This document shows, piece by piece, positions 37,380-44,362 of a stretch of 64,000 bases of DNA; the stretch's first letter is position 1, and each line of letters opens with the position of its first letter. The notes beneath the pieces are model-generated. The model was not told where the DNA came from. It made no database searches and saw only the letters and a list, made by a program, of their open reading frames with translations. Source of the DNA: Salinibacter pepae (GTDB lineage: Bacteria > Bacteroidota > Rhodothermia > Rhodothermales > Salinibacteraceae); contig NZ_CAMTTE010000001.1 in the NCBI RefSeq assembly GCF_947077775.1, forward strand, positions 2,694,501 through 2,758,500. The letters are read 5' to 3'. Made by a program: the position numbers and the translations under genes.

Positions 37380-37581
37380 TTTTGGGCGTGGGCGTTTAGA
37401 GCGTGGGTGTGGAGGGCGTGGGAGCAAAGAGTGGAGGAGAATGGGGGAGAGGGAGCGGTTGTACGTTACGCGTTTTGCGTTGGGTGTTTGAAAAGAGACA
37501 GGGGGAATGGACGTACGGAGCAATGTCGGCGTGTACTTGTATGTGCTGTACTAATTACGTATACGATACCCTACCAAGAGT
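37380..37581 (+). other. Intergenic spacer with heptad repeats
   Basis: No gene is seen in these 200 bases. The spacer is G-rich with recurring GGCGTGG words, and at 37470-37490 three heptads stand in a row (GCGTTTT, GCGTTGG, GTGTTTG). Related heptads occur at 39526-39560 and 42014-42034, between other TA modules. They may be remnants of a shared spacer sequence. Confidence 0.6.
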
Positions 37582-37827
37582 ATGACCCAGGTCCCGCTTC
37601 GAGAAGCGCAAGACTGTCTTGAGGCCCTTCTCGCTCGTGTGGAGGAAGGGGAAATGATTCTCATTACGCGGTCGGGACGCCCCCCGGTTCGTCTTGGGCC
37701 TGTACAGTCACAAGACGAAGAGGAGAATACCTTGCCGTCGCTCCATCAGTGGCGTGAAGATCTTCAGGTGAAGGGGGAGCCCCTCAGTGAAACGATACAG
37801 CATCAGCGAGAGGAGAATCGATATTGA
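37582..37827 (+). CDS. Phd/YefM-type antitoxin
   Basis: An 81-residue protein starting MTQVPLREAQDCLEALLARV, with the Phd/YefM pattern ITRSGRPPVRLGPV in which a small N-terminal DNA-binding domain precedes a flexible C-terminal toxin-binding tail (LPSLHQWREDL). It overlaps the PIN toxin start by 4 bases (TTGA), the classic TA arrangement. It should bind and inhibit the PIN toxin and repress its own operon. Operator sequences were not identified. Confidence 0.82.
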   Translation: MTQVPLREAQDCLEALLARVEEGEMILITRSGRPPVRLGPVQSQDEEENTLPSLHQWREDLQVKGEPLSETIQHQREENRY

Positions 37828-38264
37828 CCCAATACGTCGACACAAGCATTCTGGCGGTGTACTACTGCCCCGAGCCACTCAGCGGACGGGTGGAGCAACG
37901 GCTTCGTGCTCTTCGACCTCCCGTCGTTAGCTGGTTGACAGACGTGGAGATGCACTCGGCGCTGGCAAAGAAAGTGCGGAGGGGCGAATTGGCGGAAGAA
38001 GATGCCGAGCGGGTTCAGGACCTCTTCCGTACCCACGTGTCCCATGCATTGTATGAGGTCGCGGCAATCGAACACGGGGATTTTGTGCAGGCCCGGCAGT
38101 GGATCGCTCGAATGGACACGGCGCTCCGGACCCTGGATGCGTTGCACCTTGCCGTGGCCCGTTGTCGAGACCGGGAGGTTCTGACGGCGGATGAGGGGGT
38201 GGCAGACGCCGGTCGCACCTTCGAGCTGGACGTAGAATTGATGCGCGCCGGTGATTCTTCGTGA
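37824..38264 (+). CDS. PIN-domain toxin (VapC-like ribonuclease)
   Basis: A 146-residue PIN protein. The first acidic residue is in YVDTSILAVYY, the central Glu in DVEMHSALAKKVRRGEL, and the final Asp pair in RTLDALHLAVA and VLTADEGVADAG. These residues coordinate Mg2+ and cleave RNA in VapC-type toxins. The start is TTG at 37824, overlapping the antitoxin stop; the ORF has no upstream alternative. All catalytic acidic positions look intact. Confidence 0.88.
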   Translation: MTQYVDTSILAVYYCPEPLSGRVEQRLRALRPPVVSWLTDVEMHSALAKKVRRGELAEEDAERVQDLFRTHVSHALYEVAAIEHGDFVQARQWIARMDTALRTLDALHLAVARCRDREVLTADEGVADAGRTFELDVELMRAGDSS

Positions 38265-38514
38265 CCGGGAAAAGGGAGGAAGGCGGATACGTGTCGTCAT
38301 CGTGTTCGACACTCCCTACTGCAGTGTAATCGGTGCCGATTTGCAGGTGCGGAGTGTCGGATCCATCACTGTTTTGGAAGAAACGACGGACTGCAGGGGG
38401 CGTACGTTGATTCCAATTGAGTAGCTGTCTGCAGACGGAACCTCTGATCCGTGATCGGTGGTGGCTCGTCTGTCGGAGACGATGCGGAACCGTATGAAAA
38501 AGTGATACGCGTTC
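38265..38514 (+). other. Intergenic spacer between two TA pairs
   Basis: These 250 bases show no gene with a recognisable domain; a 68-residue minus-strand frame is not convincing. No strong hairpin or repeat is seen. The promoter of the MNT/HEPN pair should lie in the last 60 bases. Confidence 0.5.
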
Positions 38515-38802
38515 ATGACCAAGGTTGCTCACGAACACCGGACCGAGATTTTGCAGCTTGCTCGCGAGCACGGGGCGTACGATGTCCGGCTCTTTGGGTC
38601 GGTCGCCCGCGGTGAGGATCGGCCGGACAGCGATCTCGATCTGCTCGTTCGGATGGAGGACGGCCGAAGTTTGCTAGATCACGTCGCTCTGAAGCAGGAC
38701 CTTGAAGATCTGCTGGGACGAGATGTCGATGTGGTGACGGAAGCATCGTTGCACCCGGGGCTTCGCGATCAGGTGCTTCGGGAGGCCGTTTCCCTTCAAT
38801 GA
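38515..38802 (+). CDS. MNT-type nucleotidyltransferase antitoxin (MntA-like)
   Basis: A 95-residue minimal nucleotidyltransferase. The family signature GSxARGx5SDxD is present as GSVARGEDRPDSDLDLLV near residue 27, with a further Asp in GRDVDVVTEASL. In HEPN/MNT pairs this protein transfers AMP groups to the HEPN toxin and silences it. It overlaps the HEPN start by 4 bases. The active-site GS and DxD residues are intact. Confidence 0.9.
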   Translation: MTKVAHEHRTEILQLAREHGAYDVRLFGSVARGEDRPDSDLDLLVRMEDGRSLLDHVALKQDLEDLLGRDVDVVTEASLHPGLRDQVLREAVSLQ

Positions 38803-39146
38803 GTGCCGATGAGACGGATGAACTGTACCTTGAGCATATCCGAGAGCGCATCGGGCGGATTGAAGCATGTGCCCAAGAGGGACGAGAGGCCTTCGACGCG
38901 TCGCCCATCCTTCAAGATGCGGTCATGCGCAATTTCGAGGTGATTGGGGAAGCGGTGAAACAGCTCTCTCCCGATCTTCGGGACCGGTATGCAAGCGTGG
39001 AATGGCGCCGAGTGGCGGGCTTTCGAGATGTGCTTATTCACAATTACATGGGGGTTGACCTTGATGAAGTGTGGAACGTGATCGAAAAGGACCTGCCGCG
39101 GCTCAAACGTACGGTGACAGCCATGTTGGACGACATGAACGGATGA
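38799..39146 (+). CDS. HEPN-domain toxin (HepT-like, DUF86)
   Basis: A 115-residue all-alpha protein. The HEPN ribonuclease motif R-x4-H-x-Y is present as RDVLIHNY near residue 81. HepT-type toxins cleave RNA and are neutralised when the partner adenylylates the Tyr of this motif. It lies directly after the MNT gene (4-base overlap). The motif is intact, so the pair should be functional. Confidence 0.9.
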   Translation: MSADETDELYLEHIRERIGRIEACAQEGREAFDASPILQDAVMRNFEVIGEAVKQLSPDLRDRYASVEWRRVAGFRDVLIHNYMGVDLDEVWNVIEKDLPRLKRTVTAMLDDMNG

Positions 39147-39250
39147 CTCCCTTTTTTCGTCCAGGGTATCCTGATCGACGTTAGTGGCGTTTCATACCAA
39201 GTCGGTGCGCGGAGGGAAAATTGGACCTGATCCCGGTGATCAGGACGATC

Positions 39251-39355
39251 TGCGCCCTGAGCGAAGCGAGGAAGTGCTTTCAGAGTGCGCCCTGAGCGAA
39301 GCGAGGAAGTGCTTTCAGAGTGCGCCCTGAGCGAAGCGAGGAAGTGCTTTCAGAG
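39251..39355 (+). repeat. Three tandem copies of a 35-bp repeat
   Basis: Three identical 35-base units start at 39251, 39286 and 39321 (TGCGCCCTGAGCGAAGCGAG is the first 20 bases) and a fourth stops after 7 bases. They run directly into the duplicated epimerase fragment at 39364. No open reading frame of interest is present. The unit is not palindromic and is unlike CRISPR because there are no spacers. Confidence 0.92.
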
Positions 39356-39363
39356 TGCGCCCC

Positions 39364-39492
39364 TACGCGGACATTTCGAAGGCGAAGCAGCTGCTGGACT
39401 GGGAACCGGAGACGCCGATCGACGAGGGGCTGGAGAACTTTGCCGACAGGGTGACGGCCTACTACGCCGATCGGCCGGTGTTGGAGGTGTGA
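39364..39492 (+). pseudogene. Orphan 3' fragment of an NAD-dependent epimerase gene
   Basis: These 129 bases encode 42 residues ([20 protein letters not shown] to [10 protein letters not shown]) and a stop. They align without gaps to the last 129 bases of the complete epimerase gene at 37251-37379, with substitutions. No N-terminal part is present. It is the remains of a paralogue or of an ancestral allele left by recombination around the TA genes. Confidence 0.88.
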
Positions 39493-39845
39493 ACTGAGCG
39501 TGGGGGGTTGTGTGTTGAGGGTTGTGCGTTGGGCGTTTTGCGTTCAGCGTTGGGCGTTTGGATAGTGAAGGAGGTGCATCCCCGCGCGAAGGGAAAATGA
39601 GTGGAGAGGCAAGCAAGCCGTTACAACGAACAGGACTGCCTACATCCAACCCGCGAAGTGAGGAGGGTTGAAACGACTTCTCATCATCCTTGAGCCGGCT
39701 ATCTGGCCCTATCATCTCATCGCGAGGGCGCGGCACATGGTGAGCGAAGCGCCCGTCTCCGACTGACGGTGAGGAGACAACAGAAACGGAATGTGTTGAG
39801 GGGCGTTGGCTTCACGCAATCTATCACATGATCTTCCGATCTGTC
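39493..39845 (+). other. Noncoding spacer with heptad repeats
   Basis: No gene is credible in these 350 bases. At 39526-39560 five perfect-period heptads follow each other: GCGTTGG, GCGTTTT, GCGTTCA, GCGTTGG, GCGTTTG. Weaker heptads run from about 39498. The remainder is GC-rich spacer leading to the start of the antitoxin gene at 39846. Confidence 0.6.
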
Positions 39846-40109
39846 ATGGAGGTCATCAAACTCACGGCGCACGTGCAGCCGGACGGGACCCTTGAGTGGC
39901 CGGAGCCGCCCCCGAACTTGCCGGCGGGCGACGCCGAAGTCCTTTTGCTTGTCCCGTCCGCGCCTGAACGGGCGACGGCCTCTTCGGAGGCATCGTCGAG
40001 CGAACCGTCCGAAGACGTACTGGCAACGAACTGGCTGCGTCTCCGCGGGGACAGCTGGACGGGGGGTGCATTGCGGCGTGAAGACCTCTATGGTGAGGCA
40101 GGGCGGTAA
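39846..40109 (+). CDS. Probable antitoxin of a PIN toxin (small acidic protein)
   Basis: An 87-residue protein beginning MEVIKLTAHVQPDGTLEWPE, with a beta-rich N terminus as in the short antitoxins of PIN toxins (AbrB/UPF-like). Its tail is Ser/Glu-rich, then LRREDLYGEAGR. It ends at 40109, 1 base before the GTG start of the PIN gene. A start at 39828 is also possible. Position rather than a named family supports the antitoxin role. With its toxin split by an insertion it is now an orphan. Confidence 0.68.
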   Translation: MEVIKLTAHVQPDGTLEWPEPPPNLPAGDAEVLLLVPSAPERATASSEASSSEPSEDVLATNWLRLRGDSWTGGALRREDLYGEAGR

Positions 40110-40110
40110 C

Positions 40111-40527
40111 GTGACTGAATCGCGAGGAAAGGTCGATCGATGTATGGTCGACACCAATATTCTGGTCTATGCGACGATCGACGAGGCCCCAAAGTGCGGC
40201 GAAGCACGCCGGTGGATGCAGCGCCTTCAGAAGGACGGCGTCCAGCTTTGTGCAACGCCGCAGATTTACCGGGAGTACCTGGTCGTCCTGACGCGCGGCA
40301 GCGTGTTTGAACGACGCTTTTCGTCGGACGAAGCGCTTGCCACGCTCAACGACACACGCCCGGCGTTTCGAACCCTTTCGCCGACGGGCGATACGTCCGA
40401 AAAGTGTACGTTGCTCCTTCAGCGCTACGGCGTCCGTAGCAAGCAGGTGCATGATGCCAATATCGTTGCCGTCATGATGACGTACGGCCTCAAGGGGCTT
40501 GCCACGTTTGACTTCTCCCCCGGATAA
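40111..40527 (+). pseudogene. PIN-domain toxin gene, 5' part, split by an IS200/IS605-type element
   Basis: The true 5' coding part runs to 40507; the frame then enters the element and stops at 40527 (LATFDFSPG). The first PIN acidic residue is in MVDTNILVYATIDEA, and KQVHDANIVAVMMTYG carries the Asp of the C-terminal catalytic cluster. The missing end lies on the other side of the element at 41941-41993 (NQSDFRRFDDVFLLDP). Joining 40507 to 41941 gives one uninterrupted frame of 450 bases (149 residues). The start could be GTG 40111 or ATG 40144. Confidence 0.88.
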
Positions 40528-40700
40528 ATCCGGGGGATTCTTGCTCACGCGGCTGGCGTAGAAGCTGTCGCTTCGTTCCAGCACTCAGAATTACTCATTC
40601 ACAGGACCATGCACGTTCAGCACAAAGGCGTCCCGCGTCTTACTGTGTCCTCCAGAGTCATTGGCCTTTTGGGAGGCTCCCGCCAGCCCAGCGGTACGAA
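40508..40700 (-). ncRNA. Candidate omega-RNA (reRNA) of the TnpB element
   Basis: The minus-strand 3' end of tnpB and the region up to the element end should encode the omega-RNA. A two-part stem is visible at 40553-40556/40578-40581 and 40561-40565/40570-40574 (GAAGC with GCTTC, loop of 4), followed by the terminal hairpin at 40517-40536. The guide should be the flank just outside the end, 5'-ACGTGGCAAGCCCCTT on the minus strand (40507 down to 40492), inside the PIN gene. The 5' boundary is a guess. Confidence 0.5.
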
Positions 40701-41787
40701 TGTTTTTGGCGGCGTTGATGTCTCGGTCGTGACTGGCCTCACAACGGGGGCAGTCCCACGACCGCACCGACAACGGCTTGCTCTCGGTGACGTAACCGCA
40801 TTCAGAGCAACGTTTAGTTGAAGGGAACCAGCGGTCGATTTTGACGACTGTCCGACCTGCCTCTTTCGCTTTATACTCGATCATTCGAACGAGCGTAGAC
40901 CATCCAGTATCGCTTATCGACCGGGCAAGGTTCCGGTTCTGCTGCATTCCCTTCACGTTCAGGCTTTCCAGAGCGATGACTTGGTTCTCGTCAACGACCT
41001 TTCGAGACAGTTTGTGAAGAAAGTCTTCTCGTTTGTCTTGAATCTCGGCGTGGATCTTCGCTACGCGCTGCTTCTGCTTCTTCCAGTTCTCCGATCCCTT
41101 TTCCTTGCGAGAGAGACGGCGTTGTGCTTTCTGGAGTCGGTAGAGGTCATCTTCCAGATACTTCGGATTCCCCGACTTCCAACCGTCGGAGGTAACAACC
41201 ACATCGGCCACGCCAAGATCAATGCCGACCGACTTATGGTCACCCTCTTTGTCAGTGACAACTGGCCTTGGCTCTGGATCAGGTAACGTGCAGGTAATAC
41301 TCACGAAGTACCGACCTGCTGGATCTTTTGTGAGCGTAACCGAGGTCGGTTTGGCTTCTTCGGGCAGGTCACGGCTCCAGCGCACGTTCAGGCTTCCCGG
41401 CACTTTCGCCACCGACAGTTTCTTGCCGTGAAGCGTGAAGGCGTTGGAAGCGAATCGGGCTGCTTGCTTGTCGTGTTTGGCTTTGAAATTGGGGTATCCA
41501 CACCGGCCGTCGAAGAAATTCTGAAAGGCTTGGTCGAGGTCGCGGAGCTTCTGTTGGAGTGCCACCGACGAGACCTCGCGGAGCCAAGTTTTCTCTTTCT
41601 TGAGTCCAGTCAGGCGTTTGGCCGTGTCGGTGTAGCTCAGGCTTTCGCCTTCTTCGTAGTAGGCATCGGTACGAAGCTCCAAGGCCCAGTTCCAGACGTA
41701 CCGGGTGTGTCCGAAGACTTTGGCGAGAACCGCCTCCTGGTCTTCGGTCGGATAGAACCGGTACTTGAAGCCTTTCTTTTGAGCCAC
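40591..41787 (-). CDS. tnpB: RNA-guided endonuclease TnpB
   Basis: A 398-residue intact protein. The N-terminal part is KYRFYPTEDQEAVLAKVFGH with NWALELR. The RuvC-like catalytic residues appear as Asp in VGIDLGVADVVVTSDG (about residue 190), Glu in VIALESLNVKG, and Asp in HDRDINAAKNI; the zinc-finger cysteines are CSECG and CPRC near 335-355. Proteins of this family use omega-RNA to cut DNA next to a TAM, preserving the element at its donor site. No disabling change is seen. Confidence 0.93.
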   Translation of the reverse strand: MAQKKGFKYRFYPTEDQEAVLAKVFGHTRYVWNWALELRTDAYYEEGESLSYTDTAKRLTGLKKEKTWLREVSSVALQQKLRDLDQAFQNFFDGRCGYPNFKAKHDKQAARFASNAFTLHGKKLSVAKVPGSLNVRWSRDLPEEAKPTSVTLTKDPAGRYFVSITCTLPDPEPRPVVTDKEGDHKSVGIDLGVADVVVTSDGWKSGNPKYLEDDLYRLQKAQRRLSRKEKGSENWKKQKQRVAKIHAEIQDKREDFLHKLSRKVVDENQVIALESLNVKGMQQNRNLARSISDTGWSTLVRMIEYKAKEAGRTVVKIDRWFPSTKRCSECGYVTESKPLSVRSWDCPRCEASHDRDINAAKNIRTAGLAGASQKANDSGGHSKTRDAFVLNVHGPVNE

Positions 41788-41940
41788 AGCGTTTACAGCA
41801 ACATGGGTAGTAGCTGTAAGTTCCGAGGAGGAAACGATTCATCCTCACTCCGCTGGGCGAGAAGGGTCCGCTCAGCAGCAGCTTCTCCCGCCCCTAAAGG
41901 GGCGAGTTTTACAAGCCCTTCTCGCGCTCATCTCAATACT

Positions 41941-41993
41941 ATAATCAGAGTGACTTCCGGCGCTTCGACGACGTATTTCTTCTCGATCCATAG
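41941..41993 (+). pseudogene. PIN-domain toxin gene, 3' part
   Basis: This short piece encodes the C-terminal residues NQSDFRRFDDVFLLDP and a TAG, the usual final strand of PIN proteins. It is directly contiguous in frame with 40507 if the TnpB element is removed, reading LATYNQSDF across the join. It would not be expressed in its present place. Confidence 0.82.
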
Positions 41994-42116
41994 TGGGTGG
42001 GTCTGTGCGATGAGCGTTTTGCATTGGGCGTTCGGGGCGAGGGGACGGAGCAACGTGCGCGCTCGCTGGTTTGCTCTACCATGTCCTCTGTTTTCTGAGA
42101 TCTGGGGTGATCTGAC

Positions 42117-42374
42117 ATGTCCACGACCGTTTCGTTCGAGATTCCACGGGAGGTGTTGCGAGCGTCCCGAATGACGGAAGATGATCTTCGTCGTGAGTTG
42201 GCGCTTCATCTCTTCGAAGAGGAGAAGCTATCGTTCGGAAAAGCCCGAGCGCTGGCCGAAATGTCCGTGTGGGACTTCCAACAATTGTTGGGCAGTCGGG
42301 GCCTTCCCGTTCACTATGACGCGGAGGCGTACGAGAACGATCGAGAGACGCTGACGTGGTTGGGACGGATATGA
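42117..42374 (+). CDS. UPF0175-family antitoxin
   Basis: An 85-residue UPF0175 protein. The typical order is a short beta strand (STTVSFEIPREVL), helices with LRRELALHLFEEEKLSFGKA and the segment RALAEMSVWDFQQLLGSRG, then the acidic tail HYDAEAYENDRETL. Its stop overlaps the ATG of a DUF3368 gene by 4 bases. UPF0175 proteins are predicted antitoxins of PIN-like DUF3368 toxins. Its partner is broken. Confidence 0.88.
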   Translation: MSTTVSFEIPREVLRASRMTEDDLRRELALHLFEEEKLSFGKARALAEMSVWDFQQLLGSRGLPVHYDAEAYENDRETLTWLGRI

Positions 42375-42507
42375 CGGTCATCAGCGATGCCTCGCCCTGA
42401 CCGACGCCGTCCGCAGGAGGCGAGGAGGGAAGTATCCCGACGGCTATCGGGATGCGCCGTTGATTAATCTTGCGCGGATTGAAGCCCTCCACCTTCTTCC
42501 AGATCTG
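42371..42507 (+). pseudogene. DUF3368 (PIN-like) toxin, disrupted after nine codons
   Basis: The gene starts MTVISDASP at 42371 and then hits a stop at 42398-42400. The family continuation PLINLARIEALHLLPDL occurs 62 bases later in another frame (42457-42507). The intervening 62 bases hold a hairpin with 7-bp arms (42434-42440 and 42447-42453). After 42507 the homology ends, so the C-terminal catalytic part is also missing. The toxin is dead while its antitoxin is intact. Confidence 0.78.
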
Positions 42508-42566
42508 AGACCTGGGGCCTCGACTGGTAACAGCGTATCCCCTTTCTTCATCGGACCGGTAGGACC

Positions 42567-42842
42567 ATGATCGAAGAACACGATCGAGTGGCTCTCACGA
42601 CGAAAGAGCCCGGCGCGGGACTAGAACCGGGGGACGTGGGGACGATCGTCCACGCGTATTCTGGGGGAGAGGCCTTTGAGGTTGAGTTTGTCACCCTCAC
42701 GGGAGACACCGTGGCCGTGCTGGCCGTCGACCGGGACGAGGTGCGCCCGGTTCAGTCACGGGAGTTGACTCACACCCGGAGCTTGGAGTGGGGAAAAGAG
42801 GGTTCTGCTCTTGTCGGTACTCACCGGATTCCTGAAGAATAG
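42567..42842 (+). CDS. DUF4926-domain protein
   Basis: A 91-residue protein. The pattern DRVALTTKEPGAGLEPGDVG with AVLAVDRDEVRPV matches DUF4926, small beta-barrel proteins often encoded next to TA-like genes in bacteria. No catalytic residues are known. The upstream 60 bases hold only the decayed end of the DUF3368 gene. The function is unknown. Confidence 0.78.
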   Translation: MIEEHDRVALTTKEPGAGLEPGDVGTIVHAYSGGEAFEVEFVTLTGDTVAVLAVDRDEVRPVQSRELTHTRSLEWGKEGSALVGTHRIPEE

Positions 42843-42931
42843 AACAGCTCGACAATGTGGGAGACGGTCTCGTGTATCCGAGGATGCCTTTCCCGACCCG
42901 AGAGAACCCATGACGAGATCGCCGCCCGACC

Positions 42932-43237
42932 GTGCCCTGTTTTTCTCCCGAAGTTGGAGCCCACCTACTGAAGGCGACGCGTTCTCAAGACCTCGATGCG
43001 GCCTTCGAAACGGTCTTTTCGGAGTACTTGTCTCTGAAGATCGACAGTCTCGAGCGTTCGATTAAGCGCAAGGAAGAAAAGTGGGGCATGGAGTTTTCTA
43101 CCTTCAAGCGCCGACTGGAGGAGGATGACTTGCCGGGAAAGGCCGATTCCTACAGTGTGGAACAGGACTTCTGGGAGTGGGAGGAGGCTGAAACGCTCAA
43201 GGCCCACTACCAAGAGGTGCAGGCGGAATGGACGTAG
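42932..43237 (+). CDS. Hypothetical small protein, probable antitoxin partner of the TumE-like gene
   Basis: A 101-residue protein, acidic and helical (LERSIKRKEEKWGMEFSTFK, then FWEWEEAETLKAHYQEVQ). It overlaps the following TumE-like gene by 10 bases, the arrangement of a TA pair. The start is GTG at 42932, but the first 12 residues are not typical, so a start further downstream is possible. No named family was recognised; the antitoxin role is inferred from the neighbour. Confidence 0.65.
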   Translation: MPCFSPEVGAHLLKATRSQDLDAAFETVFSEYLSLKIDSLERSIKRKEEKWGMEFSTFKRRLEEDDLPGKADSYSVEQDFWEWEEAETLKAHYQEVQAEWT

Positions 43238-43566
43238 CGACCTTCCTCTCTTCGTTGCTGGATGCGTTGGCGGATCGGCCGTTTGTCCAGTCTGTCGATC
43301 TGGAGACGGAAGCCATTGTTGTCAAAGGCCGGGTGTTGCTCGACCAGGACCGCTTCCTGGAGGTCTACTTCAACGAGCAAACGGGGACCATGGCATTTGC
43401 CCTGATTGAAGACGACCAGCAGCGCATCTGGGGCGCCGACTATGATGACCTACGTGGATGGTACGTGCATCCGTTTCGGCACCCAGATCAGCACGAGGAT
43501 GTAGAATCAATGACGATTCGGGAGGTGGTCGAAAGACTGGCGAAGATGTGGAATCGTCTACCATAG
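43228..43566 (+). CDS. TumE-like toxin (DUF6516)
   Basis: A 112-residue protein that I compare to the TumE/DUF6516 toxins: KGRVLLDQDRFLEVYFNEQT, then MAFALIEDDQQRIWGADYDD and GWYVHPFRHPDQHEDVE. The aromatic and His positions in the last segment match the family pattern. A ten-base overlap with the upstream gene suggests coupling. TumE toxins belong to the small bacterial TA repertoire; their target is not settled. Assignment is from motif recall, not a database search. Confidence 0.65.
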   Translation: MDVATFLSSLLDALADRPFVQSVDLETEAIVVKGRVLLDQDRFLEVYFNEQTGTMAFALIEDDQQRIWGADYDDLRGWYVHPFRHPDQHEDVESMTIREVVERLAKMWNRLP

Positions 43567-43624
43567 TCTGTCTGCACACCGAAGACTGAGGCCGGGACGT
43601 AGGTCCGATCAACTCTTTTGGGTA

Positions 43625-44017
43625 TCAGTCTCTTGAATGCCTCTGAGGCTCGTAGTCTCGAAGAGCGTCGCAGAGGTGTCGATGAAGCTCCTCGAACGTG
43701 AGGCGGGCGTACGCCTCGCCTGTCCGCACCAGCAGCGGATCGACGTACTCTTGAGGGCTGCGCTCAGTACCCTTGCTCGTCTGTTCTGTCACGAACACGA
43801 CCGCACGCATGAATTCGTGCTCCCCGTGCTTGTTGGTTTCGAGTGGGGGCGGGAGAAACGCGCCGTAGGGATCACCGTCCTCGTATCCCAGGCCAGGCGT
43901 GGGAGAGCCAATGTGCGAGGGAACCCCTTGGGCTCGTACACGGACCCAGTCGCAGTCCAGGTGTGCGCGGCCCTGATGCGGAAACTTGAGCGTCCAGAGG
44001 GTTGCGTAGATGCTCAT
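43625..44017 (-). CDS. Conserved hypothetical protein
   Basis: A 130-residue protein with no domain of known function. It begins MSIYATLWTLKFPHQGRAHL and contains QGVPSHIGSPTPGLGYEDGD and RAVVFVTEQTSKGTERSPQE, features I recognise as recurrent in a family of short bacterial proteins of unknown role. Codon use is like the GC-rich core. It faces away from the neighbouring TA genes and is probably monocistronic. Confidence 0.72.
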   Translation of the reverse strand: MSIYATLWTLKFPHQGRAHLDCDWVRVRAQGVPSHIGSPTPGLGYEDGDPYGAFLPPPLETNKHGEHEFMRAVVFVTEQTSKGTERSPQEYVDPLLVRTGEAYARLTFEELHRHLCDALRDYEPQRHSRD

Positions 44018-44362
44018 ATCGGGGCGAAGACTGAAGTCTCATGTGGCGGCACTGGGACGTAGTACCGATCCCACTGCGAGGTTTCCCCAAAACGTTGATG
44101 TGAGGGCGGCCGGGCGTGCGGACCACGCTCTCCTCGAACAGGGCACGTCGAATGAGGCCGTTGCACACCCACGATGCCCCTGTTCTGGGGGGCAGCCATC
44201 CATGGAACCGTGTCCTGGTGGAGGGGGCGGATGACGATCGAGGGGCACTGCATGAGGCGAGCGCTCCGGGCGACGAGTCGGAACAAGGAGCGTCCACGCC
44301 GATGGACACGGGCGTTCTACGCATCGCCTCGACGCGCCGACTGCGAACACGCCGACCGCCCC
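44018..44362 (+). other. Spacer upstream of the wzi-like gene
   Basis: These 345 bases have long open frames on both strands only because the DNA is GC-rich; none shows a domain. The wzi-like frame is open upstream to 44174, but the signal peptide places the start at 44363. The promoter of the wzi-like gene should be here, but no clear -10/-35 pair was seen. Confidence 0.5.

Larger units (their letters stand above)
40508..41940 (-). mobile_element. TnpB-only IS200/IS605-type element inserted in a PIN toxin gene
   Basis: On the minus strand the element starts after the flank TTAT (41941-41944 as ATAA on the plus strand) and ends with TCAA at 40508-40511, the end-cleavage context typical of the family. 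The right-end hairpin is at 40517-40525/40528-40536 and a left-end hairpin at 41889-41904 (CGCCCC, loop TAAA, GGGGCG). It encodes an intact TnpB but no TnpA, so movement would require TnpA supplied elsewhere. No target-site duplication is present, as expected. Exact boundaries follow from restoring the interrupted frame. Confidence 0.85.

Noticed and set aside
39251-39355. CRISPR array
   Set aside because: The three 35-base units follow each other without spacers and are not palindromic; no cas gene is nearby.
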